64,000 nucleotides of DNA from Halopiger djelfimassiliensis. Its GTDB lineage: Archaea > Halobacteriota > Halobacteria > Halobacteriales > Natrialbaceae. The position numbers and the translations under genes were made by a program. Shown here piece by piece: positions 10,068 through 17,979 of the stretch (its first letter is position 1; each line of letters opens with the position of its first letter). The stretch spans positions 582,461-646,460 of the forward strand of contig NZ_HG315685.1 of NCBI RefSeq assembly GCF_000455365.1, given 5' to 3'. The notes under the pieces are model-generated. The model made no database searches, had not been told where the DNA came from, and saw only the letters and a list, made by a program, of their open reading frames with translations.

Positions 10068-10996
10068 CGATCACCCTCCCGGTTCGCATCGGCGTTTGCC
10101 AGCGCGGCCGACCGGTGTTCGAGGTCCGCGAGGACGCGCTCGAGATCCTCGCGGTGCGCCGCCGAGAGGCGGGTAAGCGGCGAGCGCAGGCGGGCGGGGC
10201 CGTAGTCCCGGATCTCCATCGCCTCCTTGACCGGTATCGGGTTGGTCTCGACGAACAGGTTCCGGAACAGCGGGCCGAGTTCGTGGTGGAGGGCGCGTGC
10301 GCGCCGGTAGTCACCGTCCAGTGCAGCCCCGACCATCGCACACGTCCGTTCGGGTTCGACGTTCGCGGCGACGCTGATCGCTCCCGTCCCGCCGACGGAG
10401 AGGGTCGGCAGCGTGAGCGCGTCGTCGCCCGAGAGGACGGCAAACTCCGCGTCGGCCGTACGCTCGACGATCTCGCCGATCGCGCCGAGATCGCCGCTTG
10501 CCGCCTTGTACCCAGCGACGTTCTCGTGATCGGCGAGTTCGACGGCCGTGTCCGGCTCGATCGTCCGGCCGGTCCGCGAGGGGACGTTGTAGACGATCTG
10601 TGGCAGGTCGACCGCGTCGGCGATCGTCCGATAGTGTTCGAGCAACCCGCGCTGTTCGGGCTTGTTGTAGTACGGCGAGATGAGAAGCAGTCCGTCAGCA
10701 CCCGCGTCGGCCGCGCGCTCGGAGAGTTCCAGCGCTTCACGGGTGTTGTTCGAGCCCGTCCCCGCGATGACGGGGACGTCGTCGACGGCCTCGATGACCG
10801 CCTCGACGACCCGGACGTGTTCGTCGTGGGTCAGCGTCGCCGACTCGCCCGTCGAGCCGACGGGAACCAACCCGTCGACGCCCGCCGCCTCGAGCCGCTT
10901 GGCATCCCGCTGGAGCGTTTCGAAGTCGATCCGTTCGTCCTCGTCGAAGGGCGTACACATCGCCGGAAAGACGCCCGAAAGGTCGATGTCTGTCAT
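10064..10996 (-). CDS. dapA: 4-hydroxy-tetrahydrodipicolinate synthase
   Basis: Condenses pyruvate with aspartate semialdehyde. 310 aa class I aldolase: GSTGES at 47-52, Tyr136 in YNVPSRTGR, Schiff-base Lys164 in AGYKAASGD. First gene of the operon dapA-dapB-dapD-lysA-dapF-dapE. The start at 10996 (MTDIDLSGVFPAM) matches the family; in-frame sequence upstream to 11128 is arginine-rich and not DapA-like. No obvious TATA box stands immediately upstream. Confidence 0.95.
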   Translation of the reverse strand: MTDIDLSGVFPAMCTPFDEDERIDFETLQRDAKRLEAAGVDGLVPVGSTGESATLTHDEHVRVVEAVIEAVDDVPVIAGTGSNNTREALELSERAADAGADGLLLISPYYNKPEQRGLLEHYRTIADAVDLPQIVYNVPSRTGRTIEPDTAVELADHENVAGYKAASGDLGAIGEIVERTADAEFAVLSGDDALTLPTLSVGGTGAISVAANVEPERTCAMVGAALDGDYRRARALHHELGPLFRNLFVETNPIPVKEAMEIRDYGPARLRSPLTRLSAAHREDLERVLADLEHRSAALANADANREGDR

Positions 10997-11331
10997 TGTC
11001 GTTGGGTTCGGATATCGGGTTCCGATCACCGACCGGACGTTCCGGGTCCGATCGGTGACGTTTGAAGGTCGGTCGCGCGCGGTCGGAGCGTGCCCGGGAC
11101 GGGGGTGCCACTCCCGCCGCGAGCACAATCACGCGCGTTTACGTTTCGGAAAACGAGGACGGCCGTCGCTCACGAGGGAACCAGCGCCCGGGTGAGCGAC
11201 GCGGCGCATACGTACCCGACGGGACTGGACCGACTTATCCGTTGTGTCCGTGGCGGTATTGGCCGGCCGTTACTGGGTCGGCAACGTACCGTTCCACGTA
11301 ATTTATCCCAATGCATTACTTACAGCCGTCT
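10997..11331. other. Intergenic region between dapA and htpX
   Basis: 335 nt between divergent genes. Apart from the htpX TATA box near its right end I see no tRNA, hairpin or convincing small ORF; the short ORFs on both strands have arginine-rich translations typical of antisense shadows in GC-rich DNA. The dapA promoter and any lysine-responsive site must lie here but are not recognisable by eye. Confidence 0.5.
11301..11308 (+). promoter_or_regulatory. TATA box of htpX
   Basis: ATTTATCC centred about 28 nt upstream of the ATG at 11332. It predicts a leaderless htpX transcript and supports 11332 over the in-frame ATG at 11311, which would lie upstream of the expected transcription start. 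Confidence 0.6.
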
Positions 11332-12156
11332 ATGACAGACTTCGGGCTCAAGGTGCGAATGGCGATCGTCGGGTCGATCCTGTTCGCGTTTTACATGTTC
11401 GTTGGGGCCTTCGGCCTGGCGATGTTCGGGGTTCAGGCGTGGCCGCTGGTCCTGCTCGGACTCGTCACGTTGCCGTTCATCCAGTACAAGATCGGGACGT
11501 GGTCCGCGACCAGACGTGCCGAACCGATGCCCGAGGAGGGACAGTACCAGGATATCCACCGGATGACCGACTCGCTGAGTCAGGATATGGGTATCAAAAA
11601 ACCCAAACTGATGGTCATGAACATGGGCGTCCCCAACGCCTTCGCGACCGGCCGCAAGGGCAACGGCGTCGTCGTCGTCTCGACGGAACTCATCCGGCTG
11701 CTCGAGCGTGACGAACTCGAGGGCGTCATCGCCCACGAACTCGCCCACATCAAAAACCGCGACGTCGTCACGATGGTCGTCGGCCAGTCGATCGGGATGA
11801 TGGTCGGCTGGGTCGCCTACATGATCTACATGATGGGCGACGACCGAAACATCGGCAGCATCTTCGTCGGGATGTTCATCTCGAACATCGCCCAGATGCT
11901 CGTGATGGTGTTCGTGCTCGCGATCTCGCGATACCGCGAGTACGTCGCCGACGAGGACGCCCGCCAGTACATCGGCAGCGGCGACCCGCTGGCCCGCGCG
12001 CTCGAGAAGATTTCACAGGGTGCACAGGGGCGGGAGTCGAACCTCGACGACAGCGTCAGCGCGCTGTGTATCTTCAACGCCGAGCGCGGCCTGCTCCAGT
12101 CGCTGTTCGCGACCCATCCGCCGACGGAAAAGCGCATCGAGAAACTCCGACGCTGA
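11332..12156 (+). CDS. htpX: M48 family membrane zinc metalloprotease HtpX
   Basis: Membrane quality-control endopeptidase. 274 aa. Two N-terminal membrane segments (about 10-32 and 36-52), catalytic HELAH at 135-139, two further hydrophobic segments (about 146-168 and 177-199), then the third zinc ligand region RYREYVADEDA near 200-210 and the C-terminal THPPTEKRIEKL. Complete, in contrast to the frameshifted relative at 23375-24611. The start is set by the upstream TATA box. Confidence 0.93.
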   Translation: MTDFGLKVRMAIVGSILFAFYMFVGAFGLAMFGVQAWPLVLLGLVTLPFIQYKIGTWSATRRAEPMPEEGQYQDIHRMTDSLSQDMGIKKPKLMVMNMGVPNAFATGRKGNGVVVVSTELIRLLERDELEGVIAHELAHIKNRDVVTMVVGQSIGMMVGWVAYMIYMMGDDRNIGSIFVGMFISNIAQMLVMVFVLAISRYREYVADEDARQYIGSGDPLARALEKISQGAQGRESNLDDSVSALCIFNAERGLLQSLFATHPPTEKRIEKLRR

Positions 12157-12205
12157 CCCACTGGGCGGGCTGACGGCCGACCGACGCGATTTTTTACGTT
12201 CGGGT

Positions 12206-12718
12206 ATGACACACCGAGACGTGACTGAAATCCATCCCGGTCAGCGCGTCGCCGTCCTCGTCGACGCCCAGAACCTCTATCACACCGCACAGAGCCTGCA
12301 CAGCCGCAACATCGACTACTCCGCGCTGCTCGAGAAGGCCGTTCAGGACCGGCAACTCACTCGAGCGATCGCCTACGTCATCCGCGCGGAAGCCCCCGAA
12401 GAGGAGAGCTTCTTCGATGCGCTCGTCGACATCGGCTTCGAGACGAAGATCAAGAACATCAAGACCTTCGCCGACGGGACCAAGAAAGCCGACTGGGACG
12501 TGGGGATGAGCCTCGACGCCGTGACGCTTGCAAACCACGTCGATACGATCGTCCTCTGTACGGGCGATGGGGATTTCTCCCGGCTGTGTTCGCATCTGCG
12601 ACACGAAGGCGTTCGCGTCGAGGTGATGGCCTTCGAGTCCTCGACCGCCGAGGAACTCATCGACGAAGCCGACGCGTTCCTCGATCTGGGCGAGCGCCAC
12701 GAAACCTTCCTCCTGTAA
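12206..12718 (+). CDS. NYN domain protein, LabA/DUF88-like
   Basis: 170 aa. NYN (PIN-like) nuclease-fold core: VAVLVDAQNLYHTAQSLH at the N-terminus, WDVGMSLDAVTLANHVDTIV and LCTGDGDFSRLCSHLRHEG supply the conserved acidic residues of the family. C-terminal TAEELIDEADAFLDLGE also fits LabA/DUF88 proteins. Predicted metal-dependent ribonuclease; target unknown. The frame is open upstream through htpX, but homology begins at MTHRDVTEIHPGQR. Confidence 0.85.
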   Translation: MTHRDVTEIHPGQRVAVLVDAQNLYHTAQSLHSRNIDYSALLEKAVQDRQLTRAIAYVIRAEAPEEESFFDALVDIGFETKIKNIKTFADGTKKADWDVGMSLDAVTLANHVDTIVLCTGDGDFSRLCSHLRHEGVRVEVMAFESSTAEELIDEADAFLDLGERHETFLL

Positions 12719-12810
12719 GGCAGCGATAAATAGCGGCCGCGCTCGAGTCATCGACTCCGTGCCCGCCCCGAGGAGCGATCGACCGGGACGTTTCCGTCGA
12801 TATCACCCGG

Positions 12811-12984
12811 CTACGCCCGTGACTCCTTCGCCACGCCGACGAACAGCGCGAGCGCGCCGACCACAAGCGCCGTCCCCGGAAGCACATAGCCCGGAAGCGA
12901 CAACTCGAGGACCGACGGCCCGACGAGCGTCAGGCTGCTGACCGCAAGCAGCGCGGTCCCGAGGACGATCTGTGTGAGATCCAT
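12811..12984 (-). CDS. Small two-helix membrane protein, 57 aa
   Basis: A short ORF beginning MDLTQIVLGTALLAVSSL and ending VAKESRA. Two hydrophobic stretches (about 4-22 and 33-52) joined by a loop around PSVLELSLPG, so a two-pass membrane miniprotein. Supported as real by a TATA box (ttatatag on the minus strand, about 13009-13017) about 29 nt upstream of the ATG, giving a leaderless message. Function unknown. Confidence 0.7.
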   Translation of the reverse strand: MDLTQIVLGTALLAVSSLTLVGPSVLELSLPGYVLPGTALVVGALALFVGVAKESRA

Positions 12985-13008
12985 CTCACCACGCGGATAG
13001 TGTCCCGC

Positions 13009-13017
13009 TCTATATAA
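13009..13017 (-). promoter_or_regulatory. TATA box of the 57-aa membrane protein gene
   Basis: On the minus strand reads gttatatag, about 29 nt before the ATG at 12984. Good spacing for a leaderless haloarchaeal transcript. Confidence 0.6.
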
Positions 13018-13137
13018 CGATCATGATTGGTCGTCAGAACGGTGCGGTCGGGAGCGCCGGCTCCCGACCCGCGTCGGCGGGTCGTGCCGGCGACGACGAT
13101 CGAAGGGCTTTCGACCCGCGGCGCGAAACCCCGGACG

Positions 13138-13626
13138 ATGAGCGAGCCAGCCGACGGGCACGCAGGGCTTTCGGACCTCCGAACGATCGCGGAGTACCAG
13201 TTCGGCGCGGGCGCGGGAACGGCGCTGTTTCCACCCGAGGAGTCGCTGACGATCAAACGAACGTCGTCGGGGCGTCCCCAGCAGATCCACGCCGAATCCG
13301 GCCGCATCGTCTCGTTCGGAACCGACGGCCGCTTTACCCTCGGTCTCGAGGGCGGCCGTCGGCTCGAGGCGGCGCTCGAGCACCCCGCCTACCGCGTCGT
13401 CGTCGACGACGAGAGCGAGCCGTTCGTCCGCGACGAGAAGAACGTTTTCGCGAAGTTCGTCCTCGAGGTAGGCTCGGAGGTCCGTCCCGGCGACGAGGTG
13501 CTCGTCGTCCACGAGCGCGGCGAACTGATCGCGGTCGGAACGGCGGCACTCGACGCCGAGGCGATCCGCGATTTCGAGACGGGGATGGCGGTCACCGTCC
13601 GCGAAGGGGCTCCGGCAGACGCCTAA
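13138..13626 (+). CDS. PUA domain protein
   Basis: 162 aa. The C-terminal half (about 80-155) reads as a PUA RNA-binding domain: PAYRVVVDDESEPFVRDEKN, VFAKFVLEVG, RPGDEVLVVHERGELIAVG, similar to the PUA module attached to archaeal tRNA-guanine transglycosylases. The N-terminal half (TIAEYQFGAGAG, LFPPEE) is a haloarchaeal extension. Likely tRNA or rRNA modification related; target unknown. Its stop overlaps the stop of the convergent HD gene by 4 nt. Confidence 0.8.
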   Translation: MSEPADGHAGLSDLRTIAEYQFGAGAGTALFPPEESLTIKRTSSGRPQQIHAESGRIVSFGTDGRFTLGLEGGRRLEAALEHPAYRVVVDDESEPFVRDEKNVFAKFVLEVGSEVRPGDEVLVVHERGELIAVGTAALDAEAIRDFETGMAVTVREGAPADA

Positions 13627-14240
13627 GGGAGTTTGCAGTCCCGTCCGATCTCCGCTTCGTAGCGCGCTTTGATCGCCTCGAACAACTCCTCGCCGATCGA
13701 CGTCCGGATCCGGGGCGTGGCCGTGGCGAAGAACTCGTCGAGGTTCTCGAACTCGGAAAAGGCGTCGTTTGGCTCGGTTTCGTCGTACCGATCCTCGCGT
13801 TCGTACTTGAGCGCCTGCAGGCAGTTATCGATCAGATCCATGTCCTTGACGAACGTCGCGGTGGCCGTCTCGCGCTCCTCGTACTCCTCCCAGAGCGCCA
13901 GCAGCTCCTGCTCCCGAAACGGCTCGAACAGGTCGTCGAGCGCATCCCGCTCGCGGGCCGCCTTTTCGTCGGCCGAAATCCGTTGGTCGTCACGTTTCGC
14001 GCGGGTGGCGACGTCGCCCGTGCGCGCCTCTGCGATATCGTGGACGAGCGCCATCGAAACCGCGCGGTCGCGATCGACCGCCGCGTCGGCCCGGTCGGCA
14101 TACAGCAGACACAGGGTTGCCGTCCCCCACGTGTGTGCCGCGACCGACTCCGGGGCCTCGATCCCACGGAGGACCCACCCCGTCCGGCGCTCGTCTTTCA
14201 ACGCGAGCATCTCGAGCAGGGTCTCGAGTTCGTCCGTCAT
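13623..14240 (-). CDS. HD domain hydrolase (YfbR-like 5'-nucleotidase)
   Basis: 205 aa HD-superfamily phosphohydrolase. Metal ligands appear in order: ESVAAHTWG, MALVHDIAEARTGD, and a distal Asp in FVKDMDLIDNCLQA. This arrangement and length match YfbR/HDDC2 deoxynucleoside 5'-monophosphatases. Start at MTDELETLLEML. Convergent with the PUA gene, sharing 4 nt. Confidence 0.85.
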   Translation of the reverse strand: MTDELETLLEMLALKDERRTGWVLRGIEAPESVAAHTWGTATLCLLYADRADAAVDRDRAVSMALVHDIAEARTGDVATRAKRDDQRISADEKAARERDALDDLFEPFREQELLALWEEYEERETATATFVKDMDLIDNCLQALKYEREDRYDETEPNDAFSEFENLDEFFATATPRIRTSIGEELFEAIKARYEAEIGRDCKLP

Positions 14241-14363
14241 CGGTCGGTGGTCACCGCACTTCGGGTTGAAGGCACCGATTCCGGCCACGCCGGACGACCG
14301 CGGCCGCTCGTCCGCGTCGGCCGAACGACAAAGTAAAAGGTCGCGGGTGGCGACGTGTCGGGT

Positions 14364-14741
14364 ATGTTTGGAGGAGGCGGCGGACTGAATCCGCGCAAGA
14401 TGGAACAGATGATGGAACAGATGGGGATCGACGTCGAGGACATCGACGCCGAGGAGGTCATCATCCGAACCGGCGAGTACGACCTCGTGTTCGACGACGC
14501 CGAAGTCACCAAGATGGACGCCCGCGGTCAGGAGACCTATCAGGTCATCGGCTCGCCCGAACAGGTCGAGGCCGGCACGGCCGGCGGCGATGCCGGGGCC
14601 GACGCCGATGGCGGGAGCGCGATCCCCGACGCGGACGTCGAACTCGTCGCCGGACGGGCCGGCGTCAGCGAGGACGAGGCCCGCGAGGCCCTCGAGGACA
14701 ACGACGGCGACCTCGCCGCCGCGGTCGAAGCCCTCGAGTAA
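14364..14741 (+). CDS. nac: Nascent polypeptide-associated complex protein
   Basis: Ribosome-bound chaperone, archaeal homodimeric NAC. 125 aa: basic N-terminus [22 protein letters not shown] beta-barrel about 35-70 ([20 protein letters not shown]), acidic linker, and C-terminal UBA domain ([19 protein letters not shown]). The ATG at 14364 is preferred to the in-frame GTG nine nt upstream. The tRNA methyltransferase gene follows after 5 nt. Confidence 0.95.
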   Translation: MFGGGGGLNPRKMEQMMEQMGIDVEDIDAEEVIIRTGEYDLVFDDAEVTKMDARGQETYQVIGSPEQVEAGTAGGDAGADADGGSAIPDADVELVAGRAGVSEDEAREALEDNDGDLAAAVEALE

Positions 14742-14746
14742 CTCGC

Positions 14747-15529
14747 GTGTCCGAAAACGAACCCGACAGCGGGTCCGAAACGGCGGCCGGCGACGACCCG
14801 GTTCCCGTGTTACTGGTCCGTGGCGACCGCGAGTACCTCGTCGAACCCGGCGCGGAGATGGGCACCGACCTCGGCGTGCTCGAGGTCCCCGAGGACGTCG
14901 AACCCGGACAGACGCTCGAGACCCACCTCGGCGACGAGTTCCGCGTGAGGCGGCTTCGCGGCCCGGACCTGTTTCACCACTTCGAGCGGACGGGCGCGCC
15001 GATGGTGCCCCGCGATATCGGACTGGTGATCGGCGAGACCGGTATCGCCCGTGGCGACCGCGTGCTCGATGCCGGCACCGGAACCGGCGTGCTCGCGGCC
15101 TCGATGGCCCGGGCCGGCGCGTCGGTCGTCACCTACGAGCGCGATCCCGAGTTCGCGGACGTCGCCCGCGAGAACATGCGACTGGGCGGCGTCGAGGACG
15201 CCGTCGACGTCCGGACGGGCGACGTTCTCGACAGTCTCGAGGCCCTCGAGCCGTCGTCGTTCGACGTCGTCACGCTCGATACCGGCGACGCACCCGCAGT
15301 CGTCGAGCACGTGCCCGAACTCCTCGTCGACGGCGGCTTCCTCGCGGTCTACAGCCCGTTCGTCGAGTCGACCCGCGAGGTCGTCGAGACGGCCCACGAG
15401 GCCGATCTCTCGAACGTCCGCACCCGCGAGACCATCCAGCGCGAGATGCAGTTCGACGATCGCGGCTCGCGCCCCTCGACCGCTCCCGTCGGCCACACGG
15501 GCTACCTGACGATCGCACGGAACGTGTAG
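14747..15529 (+). CDS. trmI: tRNA (adenine-N1) methyltransferase TrmI-type
   Basis: 260 aa from GTG, 5 nt after nac, so probably one transcript. SAM-binding motif I is VLDAGTGTGVLAASMA, motif II region VVTYERDPEFADVARENM; N-terminal small beta domain with RGPDLFHHFERTGAPMVPRD, the hallmark of TrmI/Trm61 (m1A57/58 of tRNA). The archaeal enzyme is a homotetramer. Family and site follow known archaeal TrmI; the exact position modified is inferred. Confidence 0.88.
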   Translation: MSENEPDSGSETAAGDDPVPVLLVRGDREYLVEPGAEMGTDLGVLEVPEDVEPGQTLETHLGDEFRVRRLRGPDLFHHFERTGAPMVPRDIGLVIGETGIARGDRVLDAGTGTGVLAASMARAGASVVTYERDPEFADVARENMRLGGVEDAVDVRTGDVLDSLEALEPSSFDVVTLDTGDAPAVVEHVPELLVDGGFLAVYSPFVESTREVVETAHEADLSNVRTRETIQREMQFDDRGSRPSTAPVGHTGYLTIARNV

Positions 15530-15762
15530 CGGCTTTCTCCGTTCTCACCGTTCGAACCGCAACGAAGTCAACGACGGCGAAGTCTGCTGTCGTAATACGG
15601 CCGAGAGCGGGTTCCGGGTGCCGCGAGGAGCCGCGACCCGGGGGAGGGCAGGCGCTCCGCAGGTGGCCGACCGCGAGCGAGTGAAACGAGCGAGCGGGCC
15701 GACGGCCGACCCGGAACGATGTGAAAGGAGAGTGCTTTTGATCGAAATTCCGCCGAGGGACA

Positions 15763-15789
15763 TCGCGGACGCGCTCGCCGCGTCCGCGA
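15763..15789 (-). terminator. Hairpin downstream of the TFS gene
   Basis: A perfect 11-bp inverted repeat, TCGCGGACGCG / CGCGTCCGCGA, with a 5-nt loop, 22 nt past the TFS stop. Terminator-like structure or 3' end element. A second palindromic block (about 15669-15695, gcgagcgagtgaaacgagcg) lies farther on. The rest of 15530-15811 shows no gene. Confidence 0.5.
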
Positions 15790-15811
15790 TAGACTGCAGG
15801 GTAAAATCTCG

Positions 15812-16120
15812 TCAGTTGTCGTCTTCGCGCCACTTGTGTTCGCACTCGGTACAGATGAAAAACCGCGTCTCGGACTCGTCGGCCGACCGGATCTGTTGCA
15901 TGTACCAGTAGGCGCGGTCGTTGCCACACTCGGGACAGTGGGCGTCGGTTTCCGGCAGCGACGTCTCCTCGGAGGATTCGATGATCTCGCTGGCTTCCTG
16001 ACTGTCCGTGACGACGTACTGGTCGGCGTCGCCTTTCGGTTCGGTGTAGCCACAGCTGCCACACGTCCAGAGGCCGTCATCGGCTTTCATCATCGAGCCG
16101 CATTCGTCGCAAAATTCCAT
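15812..16120 (-). CDS. tfs: Transcription elongation factor TFS (TFIIS/RPB9-like)
   Basis: Stimulates transcript cleavage by archaeal RNA polymerase. 102 aa with two zinc ribbons: N-terminal MEFCDECGSMM ... WTCGSCG and C-terminal HCPECGNDRAYWYMQQIRSA ... FFICTECEHKW. The acidic pair essential for cleavage sits in ADESETRF of the C-terminal ribbon. Full length for haloarchaeal TFS. Confidence 0.95.
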   Translation of the reverse strand: MEFCDECGSMMKADDGLWTCGSCGYTEPKGDADQYVVTDSQEASEIIESSEETSLPETDAHCPECGNDRAYWYMQQIRSADESETRFFICTECEHKWREDDN

Positions 16121-16227
16121 CGTTGTCCGGCATACGTCGTCCGAGCGACTTAAGCGACGCGTTTAGCCCGCGGGTGGAAGTTGCCGTTCCGACTCGAGAT
16201 CGGGGCGGATCAACGTTCGGACTCGAG

Positions 16228-16545
16228 GGGTCGCTGGTGATCGGACTCGTCCTCTCGCCGTTCGGCTTTCTCAACAGTGGCTTCCAGCCGGTTACCGGCC
16301 GGCCGTCGGATCGGCCGTCGAAAACCGTTTCTCCTGATCCGGTTGGCCGGCCTCGCGGTCACCAACGCGACCTCCGTCTTCGCGGAGCTCTACGTGGCGT
16401 GGTCGTCATTCGCGGGCCGCAGGGCATCGGCGTCGCGTTCATCGTCCCGGCGTCGGTCGCGCTGGTCACCGAACTCGCGACGATCGAGAATCGCGGGGGG
16501 ACTACGGGCGTCTACGACACGTTTCGCCTGCTCGGGTTCGGTGCC
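16228..16545 (+). pseudogene. MFS transporter remnant, frameshifted
   Basis: Three consecutive stretches read as a major facilitator sugar/drug transporter if two frame changes are allowed: SLVIGLVLSPFGFLNSGF (frame 1, 16228-16303), IGRRKPFLLIRLAGLAVTN and SVFAELYVA (frame 2, about 16301-16402), then VVVIRGPQGIGVAFIVPAS and LVTELATIENRGG (frame 1 again, 16399-16545). The RIGRRKP stretch is the loop 2-3 signature of MFS proteins. No start, and no C-terminal half follows, so it is a dead N-terminal fragment in the 508-nt gap between tfs and the next gene. Confidence 0.7.
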
Positions 16546-16628
16546 CGTCGGCGGCGACGATCGACCGGACGAGATCCCGGGAGAGCGGGACGCAACGCAA
16601 AAGTACCGGATCCGCATACGTTTCGACG

Positions 16629-17141
16629 ATGACGCTTTCGGAGGAGGCCCGAGAACGGCTGGCCGACGTGGTGGAACTACAGCCGACGAAAAACGCCGAA
16701 CTACAGGAACGGTGGGGGATGGAAAGCGGCAGCGAGGTCCACCAGTACCTCGAGAACGAACTGGGCGACTACTACTTCCGCGACGACAACAGCCTGATCC
16801 GCGCCACCGGCGAGGCGGCGGACCTCGTCGATGTCGAACCCGGCATCGAGAGCGACCCGGACAGCGAGGGTGCCCCCTCGCGGATCCGCGTTCCGGAGCT
16901 TCAGGCACGGATCGTGGAGGTCCTCGCGGGACCCGACGAGGAGTCGGAAAGCGTCGTTTCCGTGTTACACTCGCTGCGGGATGCCTACGAGTACGGCGAC
17001 GACGAACCGGAAGCCGAGGACGTCCGCTCCGCGCTCCAAAGCCTCCGACGGAAGGATGTCGTCGAGGTCGAGTACCGTACCGTCCCCACCTTCCGGCTCG
17101 CCCTCGAGCGCGAGGAGCTCGAGGTTTCGGTCGCCGACTGA
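16629..17141 (+). CDS. Haloarchaeal winged-helix-like protein (DUF5797-like)
   Basis: 170 aa, MTLSEEARERLADVVELQPT at the N-terminus, with an HTH-like first half (KNAELQERWGMESGSEVHQY) and an acidic C-terminal half (VLHSLRDAYEYGDDEPEAED). I match it from memory to a conserved haloarchaeal family, DUF5797; no enzyme motifs. Possibly a DNA-binding regulator. Function unknown. Confidence 0.7.
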   Translation: MTLSEEARERLADVVELQPTKNAELQERWGMESGSEVHQYLENELGDYYFRDDNSLIRATGEAADLVDVEPGIESDPDSEGAPSRIRVPELQARIVEVLAGPDEESESVVSVLHSLRDAYEYGDDEPEAEDVRSALQSLRRKDVVEVEYRTVPTFRLALEREELEVSVAD

Positions 17142-17245
17142 CCGTCCCCGATCGGCGAGAGCAAACGGGACAGGCGAACCGTCACAGTCCGTGCGGCCGG
17201 TACCGGTCCCGATCCGGTCCAATCGCGGTCACGAAGCGGCTGCCG

Positions 17246-17692
17246 TCACCCGAACGGCCCCCAGTTCGGGAAGTGGTTGCGACGAATCGCCTCGACGATC
17301 AGCCCCGGGCCGATGACCGCCAGTGCGATCGCGGTGATCCCGCCCGGACTCGTCCACTCGATAGTCCTGTTTCGCTCGATCACGTGATAGCGCTCCCCCT
17401 GCGAGACGACGTAGCCATCGCCCAGTCTCGTCGCTCGTTCGTCGCCGTCCCGGAGGGTGTATCGCTCGCGTTCGCCCCGCAGTTCGTCGATCATCCGCTG
17501 TTCGGCGGCGGTCAACTCGTCGTACTCGACGACGCCGTACCGGTCGACCGAATCCGAAATCGGTTCGATCTCCTCGGCCGACCGCTCGTAGGTCACCTCG
17601 TACCTGACGGCGGTGATGCCGGCAAATAGCGCGAGCAAAAGCGCCGAGAGCCCGAGCATGAGCAATCCGAAGTGAAGCCATGTTTGGTCCAT
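17246..17692 (-). CDS. Two-TM haloarchaeal membrane protein
   Basis: 148 aa. Membrane helix at about 7-28 (FGLLMLGLSALLLALFAGIT), an extracytoplasmic hydrophilic domain (VEYDELTAAEQRMIDELRGE), and a second helix near 115-135 (GGITAIALAVIGPGLIVEAI). Conserved-looking haloarchaeal protein; function not recognised. A short AT-rich stretch upstream (17700-17755) is probably its promoter. Confidence 0.65.
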   Translation of the reverse strand: MDQTWLHFGLLMLGLSALLLALFAGITAVRYEVTYERSAEEIEPISDSVDRYGVVEYDELTAAEQRMIDELRGERERYTLRDGDERATRLGDGYVVSQGERYHVIERNRTIEWTSPGGITAIALAVIGPGLIVEAIRRNHFPNWGPFG

Positions 17693-17760
17693 CCGTATTC
17701 TACTACTGAATACGTGTCCCTTTACTTATTATAATCATGAAGAATTAAGTCGACAACCCG

Positions 17761-17979
17761 ATGCGGCGTTATCTATCCGCGATGGTTCTGGGAGTCGGAC
17801 TGTTTCTTTTCGCGTCGTCCGCGACGATCAGCCTCGGCGCTACGCCATCGGCAATGTCCTCCGGGAACGTTCCTCGAGGATATCGAATCGTCGGCCTCCG
17901 ATCGACGGTAAGCGGGTCCCTCGTAGTCACTCCAGCCCCGGTCGTCGTCGCCGCCGTCGCTCGGCGAGCAGCGTTTTGA
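17761..17979 (+). CDS. Short ORF with signal-like N-terminus, doubtful or truncated
   Basis: 72 aa. MRRYLSAMVLGVGLFLFASS looks like a genuine membrane or signal segment, but the remainder is featureless and the 3' end overlaps the convergent DUF5787-like gene by 53 nt. It may be the 5' fragment of a truncated secreted or membrane protein. Confidence 0.35.
   Translation: MRRYLSAMVLGVGLFLFASSATISLGATPSAMSSGNVPRGYRIVGLRSTVSGSLVVTPAPVVVAAVARRAAF

Noticed and set aside
10997-11331. Possible tRNA or small RNA between dapA and htpX
   Set aside because: No cloverleaf, TPsiC-like box or strong hairpin could be traced; only the htpX TATA box is convincing.
15669-15695. Palindromic gcgagcgagtgaaacgagcg block as a regulator site
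   Set aside because: Such GAGCGAGTGAAACGAGCGAG palindromes are common in haloarchaeal intergenic DNA; there is no link to a particular regulator here.
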